Of a DNA stretch of 64,000 nucleotides, positions 24,839 through 34,897 are shown piece after piece. Source of the stretch: Dorea longicatena (GTDB lineage: Bacteria > Bacillota > Clostridia > Lachnospirales > Lachnospiraceae); assembly GCF_025150085.1 (NCBI RefSeq), contig NZ_CP102280.1:2801001-2865000 (forward strand), read 5' to 3'. Under the pieces are notes generated by a model. It saw nothing but the letters and a program-made list of their open reading frames with translations. It had not been told where the DNA came from and did not search any database. Made by a program: the position numbers and the translations under genes. Every line of letters starts with the position of its first letter. The first letter of the stretch is position 1.

Positions 24839-27800
24839 TTATCTCTTCTCTACACCAATCGTTACGGCTTCACCATTGATCTTCCACTCTTTTGTGTAAC
24901 CGGCAGGTGCTGTCTTTGTAACTTCCAGTGCCAGTGTCTCATCTGCGATCGTAGATGCATTGTCTGCAAATACTTTCTCTGCTTTCTCTGTTCCTTCGTA
25001 AGTTACCGCGATCTTATCCATAACTTCGAATCCGGCTTCCTTACGCATGGTCTGTACTTTACTGATGATCTCACGAACAAATCCTTCTTCCAGAAGTTCT
25101 TCGGAAAGGTTTGTATCCATAACAACTGTGATTCCGTTGTCATTCTCAGATACATATCCCGGCATCTGAGCAGATTCGATCAGCAGGTCCTCACGGAACA
25201 GTGTCACTTCCTGTCCATTGATATCAAGCTTCAGGGCATCTGTAGCATTTAACTCATCCATTGCTGCATTTCCTTCGAGGTTTTCGAGTGCTGCTTTAAT
25301 ACCTCCTAACATTTTACCATATTTTGGTCCGACTGTCTTTAACTGAGGTTTAAAAGTATATGAAGTAAAGTCACGAACATCTTGTGTAAATGTTACATTC
25401 TTTACATTTAATTCATCTTTTACGATGTCTTTGTAAAATTCCGGAATTTCGAAATCAGCTTTTACATACATCTGTCCGATTGGCTGACGGTTCTTGATGT
25501 TGGCTGTATTTCTGCATGCACGTCCCATAACAACCAGTTTCAGAACGTTGTCCATGTTAGCTTCCAGCTCTGTATCGATATGTGCTTCATTTACAACAGG
25601 GAAGTCACACAGGTGGATACTTTCCGGTGCGCTTTCATCAACGCTTCTTACCAGGTTCTGGTAGATCTCTTCTGTCATGAACGGGATCATCGGAGCTGCT
25701 GTCTTGCAGATCTCAACCAGTGCTGTGTACAGAGTCATGTAAGCATTGATCTTATCCTGCTCCATTCCCTTAGCCCAGAAACGTTCACGGCTTCGTCTTA
25801 CATACCAGTTACTCATGTCGTCTACGAAGCTCTGAAGTGCCTTTGCAGCCTCTGGAATCTTGTAGTTGGACAGATCATAGTCTACTGCCTTGATTGCTGA
25901 ATTCAGCTTAGACAGAAGCCATTTATCCATAACAGACAGTTTGTCGTAATCTAATGTATATTTTGTTGCATCGAAATCATCGATATTTGCATACAGTACG
26001 AAGAACGCATATGTGTTCCACAATGTTCCCATGAACTTTCTCTGACCTTCTACAACGGCTTTTCCGTGGAAACGGTTCGGCAGCCACGGTGCACTGTTGA
26101 CATAGAAGTACCAGCGGATCGCATCTGCGCCGTATTTCTCCAGTGCATCGAATGGATCAACTGCATTTCCTTTGGACTTACTCATCTTCTGACCGTTCTC
26201 ATCCTGCACGTGTCCAAGTACGATAACGTTCTTGTATGGCGCTTTGTTGAAGATCAGTGTTGAGATTGCAAGCAGTGAGTAGAACCATCCACGGGTCTGG
26301 TCAACAGCCTCGGAAATGAAGTCTGCAGGGAACTGCTTTTCAAATAATTCTTTATTCTCAAATGGATAGTGGTGCTGTGCAAATGGCATAGATCCACTGT
26401 CGAACCAGCAGTCGATAACTTCCGGTACTCTGTGCATCTGTTTGCCGCAGCATGGGCACTTGATCGTTACATCGTCGATGTATGGACGGTGAAGTTCGAT
26501 ATCATCCGGGCAGTTGTCAGACATTTCTTTCAGCTCTTCGATGCTTCCGATCGAATGCTGGTGTCCGCACTCACATTCCCAGATATTCAGTGGAGTTCCC
26601 CAGTAACGGTTACGGCTGATACCCCAGTCCTGAACATTCTCAATCCAGTCGCCGAAACGTCCTTTACCGATACTTTCCGGGATCCAGTTGATTGTGTTGT
26701 TGTTAGCGATCAGGTCATCTTTTACTTCTGTCATCTTGATGAACCATGATTCACGAGCGTAGTAGATAAGTGGTGTATCACATCTCCAGCAATGTGGATA
26801 GCTGTGCTCGAACTTCGGTGCATCGTAGAGAAGTCCACGTCCGTCGAGGTCTTTTAATACTTCCGGGTCAGCCTTCTTAACGAATAATCCGGCAAATGGA
26901 GTCGTCTCTCCCATGTTACCTTTTTCGTCTACTAACTGTACGAATGGCATGTCATACTTACGTCCAACCTTGGCATCGTCTTCACCAAATGCAGGCGCGA
27001 TATGAACAACACCGGTACCATCTGTCAGTGTTACATAAGTATCGCATGTAACGAAGAATGCTTTCTTGTTCTGCTTAGAAGCGCAGTCATAAGCACACTG
27101 GTATAATGGCTCATATTCTTTGTATTCGAGATCTTTACCTTTGTATGTCTCAAGAATCTCGTATGCTTTCTGTCCTTCTTCTGCAAGTTTTCCAAGTACT
27201 GTATCAAGAAGAGCTACTGCCATGTAGTAAGTATATCCGTCGGCAGCTTTTACTTTCGCATAGTCTTCTTCCGGGTTCACACAGAGTGCGATGTTAGACG
27301 GAAGTGTCCATGGTGTTGTTGTCCATGCGAGGAAGTATGCATCCTCTCCTACTACTTTGAAACGAACGATCGCAGAACGTTCTTTTACATCTTTATACCC
27401 TTGCGCTACTTCCTGTGCGGAAAGCGGAGTTCCACAACGAGGGCAGTAAGGCACGATCTTGAATCCTTTGTAAAGGAGCTTCTTGTCCCAGATTCTCTTG
27501 AGTGCCCACCACTCAGACTCGATGAAGTTGTTATCGTATGTTACATATGGGTCATCCATGTCAGCCCAGAAGCCTACGGTATTAGAGAAATCCTCCCACA
27601 TACCTTTGTATTTCCATACGCTTTCTTTACATTTCTTGATAAATGGTTCGATACCGTATTTTTCGATCTGGTCTTTTCCGTCCAGTCCGAGAAGCTTCTC
27701 AACTTCGAGCTCTACAGGAAGTCCGTGTGTATCCCATCCGGCCTTTCTTGGAACTTCGTATCCTTTCATTGTACGGTATCTTGGAATCATATCCTTGATA

Positions 27801-28000
27801 ACACGTGTCAGAACGTGTCCGATGTGCGGTTTTCCGTTGGCTGTCGGAGGGCCGTCATAGAACATATAGATCTCGTTGCCTTCACGGTCACGCATACTTT
27901 TTCTGAAGATGTCATTGTCTTCCCAGAATTTTTCTGTCTGTTTTTCTCTGTCTACAAAATTAAGATCCGTAGAAACTTTCTTATACATATTTACCTCCAT
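24839..28000 (-). CDS. ileS: Isoleucyl-tRNA synthetase
   Basis: A 1053-residue class I synthetase. The HIGH motif is seen as PHIGHVLTR, and KMSKS in QKMSKSKGNAVDP. The editing domain (CP1) contains TWTTTPWTLPSN and GTGVVHIAPAFGEDD. The C-terminal region is the long IleRS type 2 form, without the usual C-terminal zinc finger cluster; a CxCxCC-like pair (CPCCGK) sits in an insertion near residue 515. The ATG follows ATGGAGGTAA. The leader is a T-box riboswitch with an Ile (AUC) specifier. The type 2 form can give natural mupirocin resistance, which is family knowledge only. Confidence 0.95.
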   Translation of the reverse strand: MEVNMYKKVSTDLNFVDREKQTEKFWEDNDIFRKSMRDREGNEIYMFYDGPPTANGKPHIGHVLTRVIKDMIPRYRTMKGYEVPRKAGWDTHGLPVELEVEKLLGLDGKDQIEKYGIEPFIKKCKESVWKYKGMWEDFSNTVGFWADMDDPYVTYDNNFIESEWWALKRIWDKKLLYKGFKIVPYCPRCGTPLSAQEVAQGYKDVKERSAIVRFKVVGEDAYFLAWTTTPWTLPSNIALCVNPEEDYAKVKAADGYTYYMAVALLDTVLGKLAEEGQKAYEILETYKGKDLEYKEYEPLYQCAYDCASKQNKKAFFVTCDTYVTLTDGTGVVHIAPAFGEDDAKVGRKYDMPFVQLVDEKGNMGETTPFAGLFVKKADPEVLKDLDGRGLLYDAPKFEHSYPHCWRCDTPLIYYARESWFIKMTEVKDDLIANNNTINWIPESIGKGRFGDWIENVQDWGISRNRYWGTPLNIWECECGHQHSIGSIEELKEMSDNCPDDIELHRPYIDDVTIKCPCCGKQMHRVPEVIDCWFDSGSMPFAQHHYPFENKELFEKQFPADFISEAVDQTRGWFYSLLAISTLIFNKAPYKNVIVLGHVQDENGQKMSKSKGNAVDPFDALEKYGADAIRWYFYVNSAPWLPNRFHGKAVVEGQRKFMGTLWNTYAFFVLYANIDDFDATKYTLDYDKLSVMDKWLLSKLNSAIKAVDYDLSNYKIPEAAKALQSFVDDMSNWYVRRSRERFWAKGMEQDKINAYMTLYTALVEICKTAAPMIPFMTEEIYQNLVRSVDESAPESIHLCDFPVVNEAHIDTELEANMDNVLKLVVMGRACRNTANIKNRQPIGQMYVKADFEIPEFYKDIVKDELNVKNVTFTQDVRDFTSYTFKPQLKTVGPKYGKMLGGIKAALENLEGNAAMDELNATDALKLDINGQEVTLFREDLLIESAQMPGYVSENDNGITVVMDTNLSEELLEEGFVREIISKVQTMRKEAGFEVMDKIAVTYEGTEKAEKVFADNASTIADETLALEVTKTAPAGYTKEWKINGEAVTIGVEKR

Positions 28001-28014
28001 AAAATTAAAACATA

Positions 28015-28282
28015 GAATAAAAAAAGCTTCCGCCCTGTATAGGACGAAAGCTGTACTTACGTTTATAAACCACCTAACATACCATCATATGTCTTCCCTG
28101 TAACGGAGGAATGCCGTCAGTTTTTACTTGGCAGTCAGGCTTTTGTTCACACCCTGAAACCGTTCAAAATCTGCAACTCAGAAGTGATATTCAGATATAT
28201 CTTACTTGTACCGGACTTCCACCATCCCCGGCTCGCTGCTGCGTTCTGTTATATCCTACTGTCTTCGTCAGCGTTTTTCACA
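28015..28282 (-). promoter_or_regulatory. T-box riboswitch leader of ileS (Ile specifier AUC)
   Basis: On the minus strand, stem I features AGCAGCGAGCCGGGGATGGT-GGAAGTCCGG are followed by the specifier loop GAATATCAC, with codon ATC at 28186-28188. The T-box sequence AGGTGG (28070-28075) is followed by a terminator stem (28026-28053, 11 pairs with wobbles) and a T run. Binding of uncharged tRNA-Ile would stabilise the antiterminator and allow ileS reading. Confidence 0.88.
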
Positions 28283-28288
28283 TTCCTT

Positions 28289-28318
28289 ATTATATGCAGT
28301 AATCCTAAAATCCGTCAA
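28289..28318 (-). promoter_or_regulatory. Promoter of the ileS transcript
   Basis: Minus-strand TTGACG (28313-28318), 18 bases, TATAAT (28289-28294), about 7 bases ahead of the T-box leader. Confidence 0.8.
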
Positions 28319-28375
28319 GGGTTTTTACCTTTTTTAATCGGTTTTTCTCCATATTTTTCATATATTTTCTATTTT

Positions 28376-29986
28376 TTATCTTCTACGGCGTATAAGCAGC
28401 ACGATCAGACTGAAGATCAGAATCACCAGTGCTACGCATCCTCCGGCGATCATATATTTTTCTGTACTTGATTTTCCGGCAAATTTTTTCTGTCCGAAAT
28501 CCCATACTGCTTCTACTTTTTGCAAAAAATTCTTCCAGATACTCTTTGCACTTGATTTTCCACCGTTTTTCTTCGAATCACCGGAATTATCCACATCCTT
28601 CGGCTTACTGTCCACACGTTCTTTCCTGGTGCTTACTTTCTGTAAATACTTATCCGTAAATTCTGCCGTTGCACTTCCAACCTGATGGCCGTCATATATA
28701 TACCGGATCGTTCCCTCTCCGGTATCTTCATCTACATCCGTAATTTCATAATCTATATCTTTGTATGATACATCCTTCGGCAGGATCACATATCCGTCCT
28801 CCAACGGCTGATATTCATTTCCGCCTGTCTGCACGGATTCTGTATCCTCACTTCCATCTGACTGTGCCGATACAGCACTCTGGCTATCCGCAGCCGATAT
28901 AAATTTCTCTACTTCATCCGGTTTCTTCTCATCTGCCACCTGGATCTTCTGGAAATTGTTAAATGCATATTCGAACAGATTCTTCGTATCCGGATATATA
29001 TTCACACCGTGTGTCCGAAGTACGACACATACCAGTTTCATATTGCCATTATCGGCCAATGTGATCAGCGTAGATAATGCATTCGATGTATATCCTGTCT
29101 TTCCTGCAACCACATACTGGTAATAATTTTTATTTTCTTTGATCAGCATCTTATGATGCTGTGGAAATACATGTTCTTCCGTCGTATCGGATGCCGGGAT
29201 CTTATAACTCTGCTCCTGGCAGATCTTCAGGAATTCCGGATAGCGCCAGATCTCTCTGCCGATCAAAGCCATATCGCGCGCACATGTATAATGATTGTCA
29301 TCATGAAGCCCGTTCGCATTGACGAAATTGGAATTTTTGCCGCCAAGACTTTTACATTCTTCGTTCATCTGCTGGATGAACCAGTCGTAATCATGTCCGG
29401 CATTTTTCCCGACATTTTCCGCCACCGCATAAGCTGCTTCATTCGCTGAGGCAAGCAGCGTCGCATATAATGCCTGTTCCAGCGAGATCACATTACCTTC
29501 TTTTAATCCAACCGAAGAATCTCCCGGCTGCATAAAAGATATGCAGTCATTGGAAAATGTTACCTTGTCTGACAGATTGCCGTATTTTAAAGCAATAAGA
29601 CTGGTCAGGACTTTTGTGATACTTGCCGGGTACTCATGTTCATCAATATTTTTCGCATATAAGATGCTTCCTGTTCCCGCATCCATCACGATTGCAGCTT
29701 CACCGTATGTGCCCGGTCCTTTTGGCCAGTTCTTCCAACCGTTCGACTGGATCTCCATCTTATAGGCATCTTCTTCTGCCTTCTTTTCCCGCTCTTCCGG
29801 CGTCATGTCTTCTTCTTTTTTCTCTTCCTTCTTATTGGAATCATCTTTTGATGCGTCTGCCGCCTGATTGCTCTCGCTGCCACCAGGTTCCGCATATACT
29901 TTCTGACTTACCGTTCCCGGTATTACTGTAAATAAGGCCAAGATCAATATTATAATCCTGGCCACAACTTTCTTGCTCTGTTTCAT
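28376..29986 (-). CDS. D-alanyl-D-alanine carboxypeptidase (DacF/PBP5 type)
   Basis: A 536-residue low-molecular-weight penicillin-binding protein that removes the terminal D-Ala of stem peptides. It has a signal peptide (cut near VYAEPGG), an acidic linker, and an S11 peptidase domain with PASITK (S-x-x-K), LASANEAA (S-x-N) and VAGKTGYT (K-T-G). After a C-terminal beta domain and a Lys/Ser-rich stretch comes a membrane helix (IAGGCVALVILIFSLIVLLI) with an RRRR stop-transfer tail, so it is anchored at the C terminus. It is the last gene of the run starting with the LCP protein, 49 bases apart. Confidence 0.92.
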   Translation of the reverse strand: MKQSKKVVARIIILILALFTVIPGTVSQKVYAEPGGSESNQAADASKDDSNKKEEKKEEDMTPEEREKKAEEDAYKMEIQSNGWKNWPKGPGTYGEAAIVMDAGTGSILYAKNIDEHEYPASITKVLTSLIALKYGNLSDKVTFSNDCISFMQPGDSSVGLKEGNVISLEQALYATLLASANEAAYAVAENVGKNAGHDYDWFIQQMNEECKSLGGKNSNFVNANGLHDDNHYTCARDMALIGREIWRYPEFLKICQEQSYKIPASDTTEEHVFPQHHKMLIKENKNYYQYVVAGKTGYTSNALSTLITLADNGNMKLVCVVLRTHGVNIYPDTKNLFEYAFNNFQKIQVADEKKPDEVEKFISAADSQSAVSAQSDGSEDTESVQTGGNEYQPLEDGYVILPKDVSYKDIDYEITDVDEDTGEGTIRYIYDGHQVGSATAEFTDKYLQKVSTRKERVDSKPKDVDNSGDSKKNGGKSSAKSIWKNFLQKVEAVWDFGQKKFAGKSSTEKYMIAGGCVALVILIFSLIVLLIRRRR

Positions 29987-30035
29987 TATACTCGCCCGTT
30001 TACTGTCCCCTTATATTCATCTTTTGTAAATCCCT

Positions 30036-30974
30036 TTAATATAACAACTGCTCGATCTTCTTTTTATTCGCATCAAAATCAACCTTCAGTACCTGCATAC
30101 CCTCATAAGTGATATCTGTATACGTTCCGTCCTGTGGAATGCATGTCTGCTGCATCTTCAGATCGTCTACCGACAGAACATCTTTTGCCATAGAGTACAT
30201 CTCCGATACACTCATATTCGTCTTTACATGATTTACAGCGTAATTGATCAGAGGCAGTAATGCGCTTGGATCCTTCTTCTCCATAATCTTACGGTAGATT
30301 CCATACATTACACTTCTCTGACGTCTTGTTCTTTCAAAATCATTGCCCAGTGTACGGTTTCTCGCATGCGCAAGTGCCTGGGATCCGGTCAGTGTCACAT
30401 CTCCGGCCTGAATATCCGGCATACCATTCTCTCTGTAATAAGCAGCCTCTTCTTCACTGATGAATACGGTCACACCGCCAATCTCATCGATTACATTTAC
30501 CAGATCATCAAAGCTGATCGTAATATAATTCTGAATATCAAGATCATATGTCTTATTGATCGTGTTGATCGTAAGTCCCACTCCGCCGTATGCATAAGTA
30601 TGGCCCAGACGGCTCTTTCCATGTCCGTCAATATCAACCAGCGAGTCTCTCAGGAATGAGATTGCTGTTGATTTTCCTTCTTTTTTGTTAAAGGATACCA
30701 TCATCATACTATCAGAACGTCCCCGGTCCGCATCCGGATCTCTGGAATCCGTACCTACCAGAAGGACATTATATACATCCTTGTCTTTTCTCTTTTCTTT
30801 GGCGATCTTAACCTTCTTTGCATTCGGATCTACTTTGTCTGCCGACACAACCCCTACAGAGTCCCCGTAGAATTTCCACCAGATCGACCCGTAGATACCG
30901 CCAATCAGCAATACGATCAATAATATTATAATTCCTGCAATCTTACGTTTTTTGTGTTTTCGAAAAAACTTCAT
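30036..30974 (-). CDS. LytR-CpsA-Psr family glycopolymer ligase
   Basis: A 312-residue protein with a short basic N terminus, one membrane helix (AGIIILLIVLLIGGIYGSIW) and an extracytoplasmic LCP domain. Seen are VLLVGTDSRDPDADRGRSDS, SFLRDSLVDIDGHGKSRLGH and LTGSQALAHARNRTLGNDFERTRRQ, the last two split by family-typical spacing. These carry the Arg/Asp residues that bind the pyrophosphate lipid. LCP proteins join wall teichoic acid or capsule to peptidoglycan. Its place next to Wzz/kinase genes suggests it attaches the exopolysaccharide made by this locus. Confidence 0.92.
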   Translation of the reverse strand: MKFFRKHKKRKIAGIIILLIVLLIGGIYGSIWWKFYGDSVGVVSADKVDPNAKKVKIAKEKRKDKDVYNVLLVGTDSRDPDADRGRSDSMMMVSFNKKEGKSTAISFLRDSLVDIDGHGKSRLGHTYAYGGVGLTINTINKTYDLDIQNYITISFDDLVNVIDEIGGVTVFISEEEAAYYRENGMPDIQAGDVTLTGSQALAHARNRTLGNDFERTRRQRSVMYGIYRKIMEKKDPSALLPLINYAVNHVKTNMSVSEMYSMAKDVLSVDDLKMQQTCIPQDGTYTDITYEGMQVLKVDFDANKKKIEQLLY

Positions 30975-30988
30975 CTGTCGGTGTCCCC

Positions 30989-32527
30989 CTAGTCCTTGAT
31001 CACACGGCCAAACTTGTCCGTCGAACCTTTTTCCATCTTGCCATAGTGACCGTAAGCTCCGTATTTACCATAACTTCCGTAGTGGCTTCCATAACTGCCG
31101 TAATTGCCGTAACGTCTGTATCCATAGCCGTATCCTTGTCCGCCGGATGAATTATCACCATTGAACACATATCCCAGCATATCGATTCCACTTAATGCAA
31201 GGCTTTCTACGCCTTCTCTGATCTCGCGAAGCTTCGTATAATCATAGCGGATCACATAAAGGGCCGCATCTACATATTTGCCCAAAAGCGGTGCATCTGC
31301 CAGAAGTTCGGATGGCGCAGTATCCAGGATGATAATGTCATATTTTGACTTCAGATCTTTGATCAGTGCTCTCATACGTCCGCTTCCTATCAACAGCGAA
31401 TTCTCTCTATCCGGTGCGCCGCCGAAAATGACATGAAGGCTTCCGTTCTCATTCGTTCTTTCCTTCGGAAGCTTTACATTGGTAATTGCTTCAGATAACG
31501 GCACTTCTTTCTTAAGAACCGAGCCAAGTCCCGGATGTGGTTCCTGCTCGTTCATCACTCCTGCAATCGAAGGATTTCTAAGATCACAGTCGACCAGCAG
31601 TACTTTCTTTCCCTGCTGTGCAATGGAAATTGCCAGATTCGCCGAAAGTGTCGTCTTACCTTCTCCCGGGATCGAACTCGTAACAAGCAGGGTCTGGTAT
31701 TCCTTTTTCTCCACATCTTTCATAATACGGATACGAAGCTTTCTTATCGCTTCCAGATAACTCATGGAGATTCTTTCATTTAACAGGCTCACTGAATTAT
31801 AAAATGTCTCTTTTTTACGCTTTTTCGTGCGGACATACGGGATACTTCCCAGATCCTGCAGATTGATATTCTTCTTCAGATCCTTTCTTGACTTCACAGT
31901 CCTTCTGGAAAGCACATACAGCAGAAGAATCACACAACCTATGATCGCACCTTTTAAAGCTCCACGCTTGTAAGATCCACGTATAACCTCCACACGTTTG
32001 GTATCTGTCGGGATACCGGTCTCATCCAGAATCGTAAGCTTGGTCTCTCCAAGTACGAATTCCGCAACTTTCGGATAATTCTTTATGACTGATTTTAACG
32101 TCTTATATGCCATCTGCGGATCATTTCCCGATACGGATATTGTCAGAAGATTCGTTCCGTCATCCGCTTTAACATCGATCGATCCCGGCATAGAATCAAG
32201 CCCCATGTCCTCAGCAACTACATCCTTCAGTACACCACTGGTAAGAATATACGGGAACACTTCCGCCATCTGCTGGGCAGACTGTGCATTCACATAGTCC
32301 ATGCCGCCGACAGATGTCACCGACACTGTTGCCGATGCCACATATTTTGACTGATAACTGGTACTCACCGAGAAATAAGACTGTACTGCGCAAATAATTA
32401 TAAGCCCGATGAACAGCCACCACAGCCTCTTCACACCATGATAAACATCCAACATAATATTCGTCAGATCAATCTTCTCAGGCGCATCTACACGTTCACT
32501 TCCTGATTTGTCTCTATAATCGCCCAT
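30989..32527 (-). CDS. Wzz chain-length regulator fused to BY-type tyrosine kinase
   Basis: A 512-residue protein that combines in one chain what Streptococcus and Bacillus split into two: a membrane adaptor (helices near 35-55 and 190-210) and a cytoplasmic kinase. Walker A is SIPGEGKTT, Walker A' is VLLVDCDLRNP, and Walker B is DIIILDTAPSE. The C-terminal 45 residues are a Gly/Tyr-rich tail with about ten Tyr (YGNYGSYGSHYGSYGKYGAY), the autophosphorylation cluster. It regulates chain length and export of exopolysaccharide. The gene follows the second fusion by 5 bases. Confidence 0.9.
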   Translation of the reverse strand: MGDYRDKSGSERVDAPEKIDLTNIMLDVYHGVKRLWWLFIGLIIICAVQSYFSVSTSYQSKYVASATVSVTSVGGMDYVNAQSAQQMAEVFPYILTSGVLKDVVAEDMGLDSMPGSIDVKADDGTNLLTISVSGNDPQMAYKTLKSVIKNYPKVAEFVLGETKLTILDETGIPTDTKRVEVIRGSYKRGALKGAIIGCVILLLYVLSRRTVKSRKDLKKNINLQDLGSIPYVRTKKRKKETFYNSVSLLNERISMSYLEAIRKLRIRIMKDVEKKEYQTLLVTSSIPGEGKTTLSANLAISIAQQGKKVLLVDCDLRNPSIAGVMNEQEPHPGLGSVLKKEVPLSEAITNVKLPKERTNENGSLHVIFGGAPDRENSLLIGSGRMRALIKDLKSKYDIIILDTAPSELLADAPLLGKYVDAALYVIRYDYTKLREIREGVESLALSGIDMLGYVFNGDNSSGGQGYGYGYRRYGNYGSYGSHYGSYGKYGAYGHYGKMEKGSTDKFGRVIKD

Positions 32528-32532
32528 ATACT

Positions 32533-33981
32533 CTACATTCCTTTACTTCTTCCATAATTGCCGTAACGTCCGTATTTGCTGTATTTACCATAATAATGTC
32601 CCACCGGACTGTCCACCAGGCCGGAGAACGATCTTACACCGTTCAGTACAACTCCCAGTACCTTACCTTCCTTGTCACGGAAAGCGTCCATTACTTCATT
32701 GATGTCTTCAGCCAGCATATAATTCTGCTTTGCCACGATCATAACCGCATCTGCACAATGTGCAAATATCTGCGCATCTCCGATGATTCCTGCCGGTGGT
32801 GTATCAATGATCACATAATCCACAAATTTCCTGCATGCCGTCATCAGCTTATAAAACGAATCCGAGTTAAGCATCTCTGTCGATGAGGAATAGCAGTTCT
32901 TTCCACCCATGAACAACATATGCTTTCTGGTACACGGAACCATGACATCCGCAAGAGATCCGTTTCCTCTCAGATACTCTCCCAGTTCATTCTCCTCTTT
33001 TGGCTCCATACCAAAGATCAGGAACTGCGACGGTCTTCGGATATCACCATCTACCAGCAGTACCCTCTTGGACTGTTCTGCCAGCGTGATCGCCAGATTG
33101 GCGGCAACCGTAGATTTTCCTTCATTTTCAGATACACTGGTTACCACAAGGACTTTCTGTTCATTCTTTGCCATCCGGTATTCTACCTTGGCCGCCAGTT
33201 TCTTATAACTTTCCACGAACCGGAAGCTTGCTACCGGATCATCAACCAGGATCGCTTTTTTCTTACGCCGGAATATATCCCGGATCGTCTTATATTTCCA
33301 TTCATAACTGATGGCTCCGAGACTTCTGGCATCCAGCTTCTTCTCGATCTCATTCTCCTGTTTAATAGTATTCTTCATATAAGAGAACATTCCGAGGAGG
33401 ATGAGCACCAGTGCTCCTGCCACAAGTCCGCCCTTCTTGGCCTGTCTGCCTGCATCCAGCGGATTATCCGGTGTATACGGAATCTTCGGCTCCTCCAGCA
33501 CATCCATAACCGCACTGCCCACGGTATACAACGATACGCTGCTGTAGTTGTCCATGACCGTACGGATAATGTCTATGGACTCCTTCGGTGTATCCGCCGT
33601 CACACTTAAGACCAGCATATTCGTCCCTTCCAGCACCTTCGCATGGATATCTGCATCCAGCTCCTCTACTTTCAGCTTCTCACAGATCTTTTTCTCCATG
33701 ATGTTACTTTTTAATATCTTCTCGAATGTCTTCGCCATTGTGTTGGCCGAACTCAGATTACTGTATGCATTCGCATCCCCTCTGGATGACACTACAAATG
33801 TCGCCTGCGTTGTATACTCAGGAACATATCTGCTGCTTACGACTACATAAGTCAGAAGTGCTCCCGCAATTGCCCCCAGAATAATCACCCACCAGTTGGA
33901 CACTATATCATGCACAAGCGTATATGGATCCAGATCATTATCCATAAATACCGGCATGTCATTTCTATTACTACTCTCCAT
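32533..33981 (-). CDS. Second Wzz/BY tyrosine kinase fusion
   Basis: A 482-residue paralogue of the preceding entry with the same layout: helices near residues 30-50 and 190-210, an external part with a PDNP-like proline motif (IPYTPDNPLDAGR), then a kinase with NEGKST as Walker A, VLLVDGDIRRP and DYVIIDTPPAG. The Tyr tail is shorter (YYGKYSKYGRYGNYGRSK). The two copies are divergent enough to be old duplicates. The start overlaps the end of the Ig-like gene by 11 bases, so the operon is translationally coupled. Confidence 0.9.
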   Translation of the reverse strand: MESSNRNDMPVFMDNDLDPYTLVHDIVSNWWVIILGAIAGALLTYVVVSSRYVPEYTTQATFVVSSRGDANAYSNLSSANTMAKTFEKILKSNIMEKKICEKLKVEELDADIHAKVLEGTNMLVLSVTADTPKESIDIIRTVMDNYSSVSLYTVGSAVMDVLEEPKIPYTPDNPLDAGRQAKKGGLVAGALVLILLGMFSYMKNTIKQENEIEKKLDARSLGAISYEWKYKTIRDIFRRKKKAILVDDPVASFRFVESYKKLAAKVEYRMAKNEQKVLVVTSVSENEGKSTVAANLAITLAEQSKRVLLVDGDIRRPSQFLIFGMEPKEENELGEYLRGNGSLADVMVPCTRKHMLFMGGKNCYSSSTEMLNSDSFYKLMTACRKFVDYVIIDTPPAGIIGDAQIFAHCADAVMIVAKQNYMLAEDINEVMDAFRDKEGKVLGVVLNGVRSFSGLVDSPVGHYYGKYSKYGRYGNYGRSKGM

Positions 33982-34879
33982 CCTGCGCTCCTTCCTGGTC
34001 CTGTACTACAACGAATAACTTTGTTACCGCAGTCGGTGCTCCTTCTGCCGTATAAAAATATTCCACCGGATAAACCCCTGCCTTGGAATAATCCACTTCT
34101 GATTTCACACTGATCGCTTCTCTTGTACCTGCAAGAGCCTCTCCGTCATCCGCATACGTATATGTTGCACCATTCATCTCCATACCTTTGACATAAGACA
34201 TCGGATCGATTTCATGTCCTACTGTTGTATATGCGATATAATCCGATAATACCGGATATTCTTTCATCTGCTCCTGTCTGTCACCGGATTCTGTTACGGT
34301 CACTTCGAGAGGCACTGAACACACATCACCCGCACTGTTACTTACCTGTACGGTCACTTTGTAAATTCCTGCAGCTGCATTATACATACCATCATCCAGA
34401 CTGGTACGTATCTGACTGGTCAGGTCACCATCAAGACAATCTTCCGCCGTCATATTCTCCGTAAGGTTCGCCTTTGACAATTCCGTTGTCGAATATCGAA
34501 GCGGAGCGGTCAGATGGATCTTCGGCGGGGTGTAATCTTCGTACTGCACGGTTCTTTCCAATGTTCCTGCCTGGTTCGCCTTATCGAATACCACATAAGT
34601 AATGGTACGTTTGCCCGGCGCAATAAAATGTGACATCGACGCGATACGTACAGACGATGTCAGGTCACCGTCACGGTTGTCTTCTGCTTTGACACCTTTC
34701 AGAAGTGCTTTCTTCTGCTTCTTCTGATCGGTCTGCACACTCAGTGTCACCGTCTTATCCTTGCATGTGATCACCGGCGGTGTATGGTCTTCCAACATCT
34801 TGGACTTCACAGTATATCCGGCAAATATGACACAGGATGCCACAAATATCAGGCATACTGCTATTTTTAGTCTCCTCAT
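33971..34879 (-). CDS. Membrane-anchored protein with DUF5011/Ig-like repeats
   Basis: A 302-residue protein with an N-terminal helix (IAVCLIFVASCVIFAGY) and two or three bacterial Ig-like repeats of the DUF5011 type, marked by PPVITCKD, AEDNRDGDLTSSV, TPPKIHL and AEDCLDGDLTSQI. The domain is a beta-sandwich found in many surface proteins. It is encoded between a phosphatase and two kinases of exopolysaccharide control, so it may bind the polysaccharide or the external face of the Wzz part. A decayed copy of this gene lies at 43195-43548. Confidence 0.78.
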   Translation of the reverse strand: MRRLKIAVCLIFVASCVIFAGYTVKSKMLEDHTPPVITCKDKTVTLSVQTDQKKQKKALLKGVKAEDNRDGDLTSSVRIASMSHFIAPGKRTITYVVFDKANQAGTLERTVQYEDYTPPKIHLTAPLRYSTTELSKANLTENMTAEDCLDGDLTSQIRTSLDDGMYNAAAGIYKVTVQVSNSAGDVCSVPLEVTVTESGDRQEQMKEYPVLSDYIAYTTVGHEIDPMSYVKGMEMNGATYTYADDGEALAGTREAISVKSEVDYSKAGVYPVEYFYTAEGAPTAVTKLFVVVQDQEGAQDGE

Positions 34880-34897
34880 AATTCTTCTCCTTTATTG

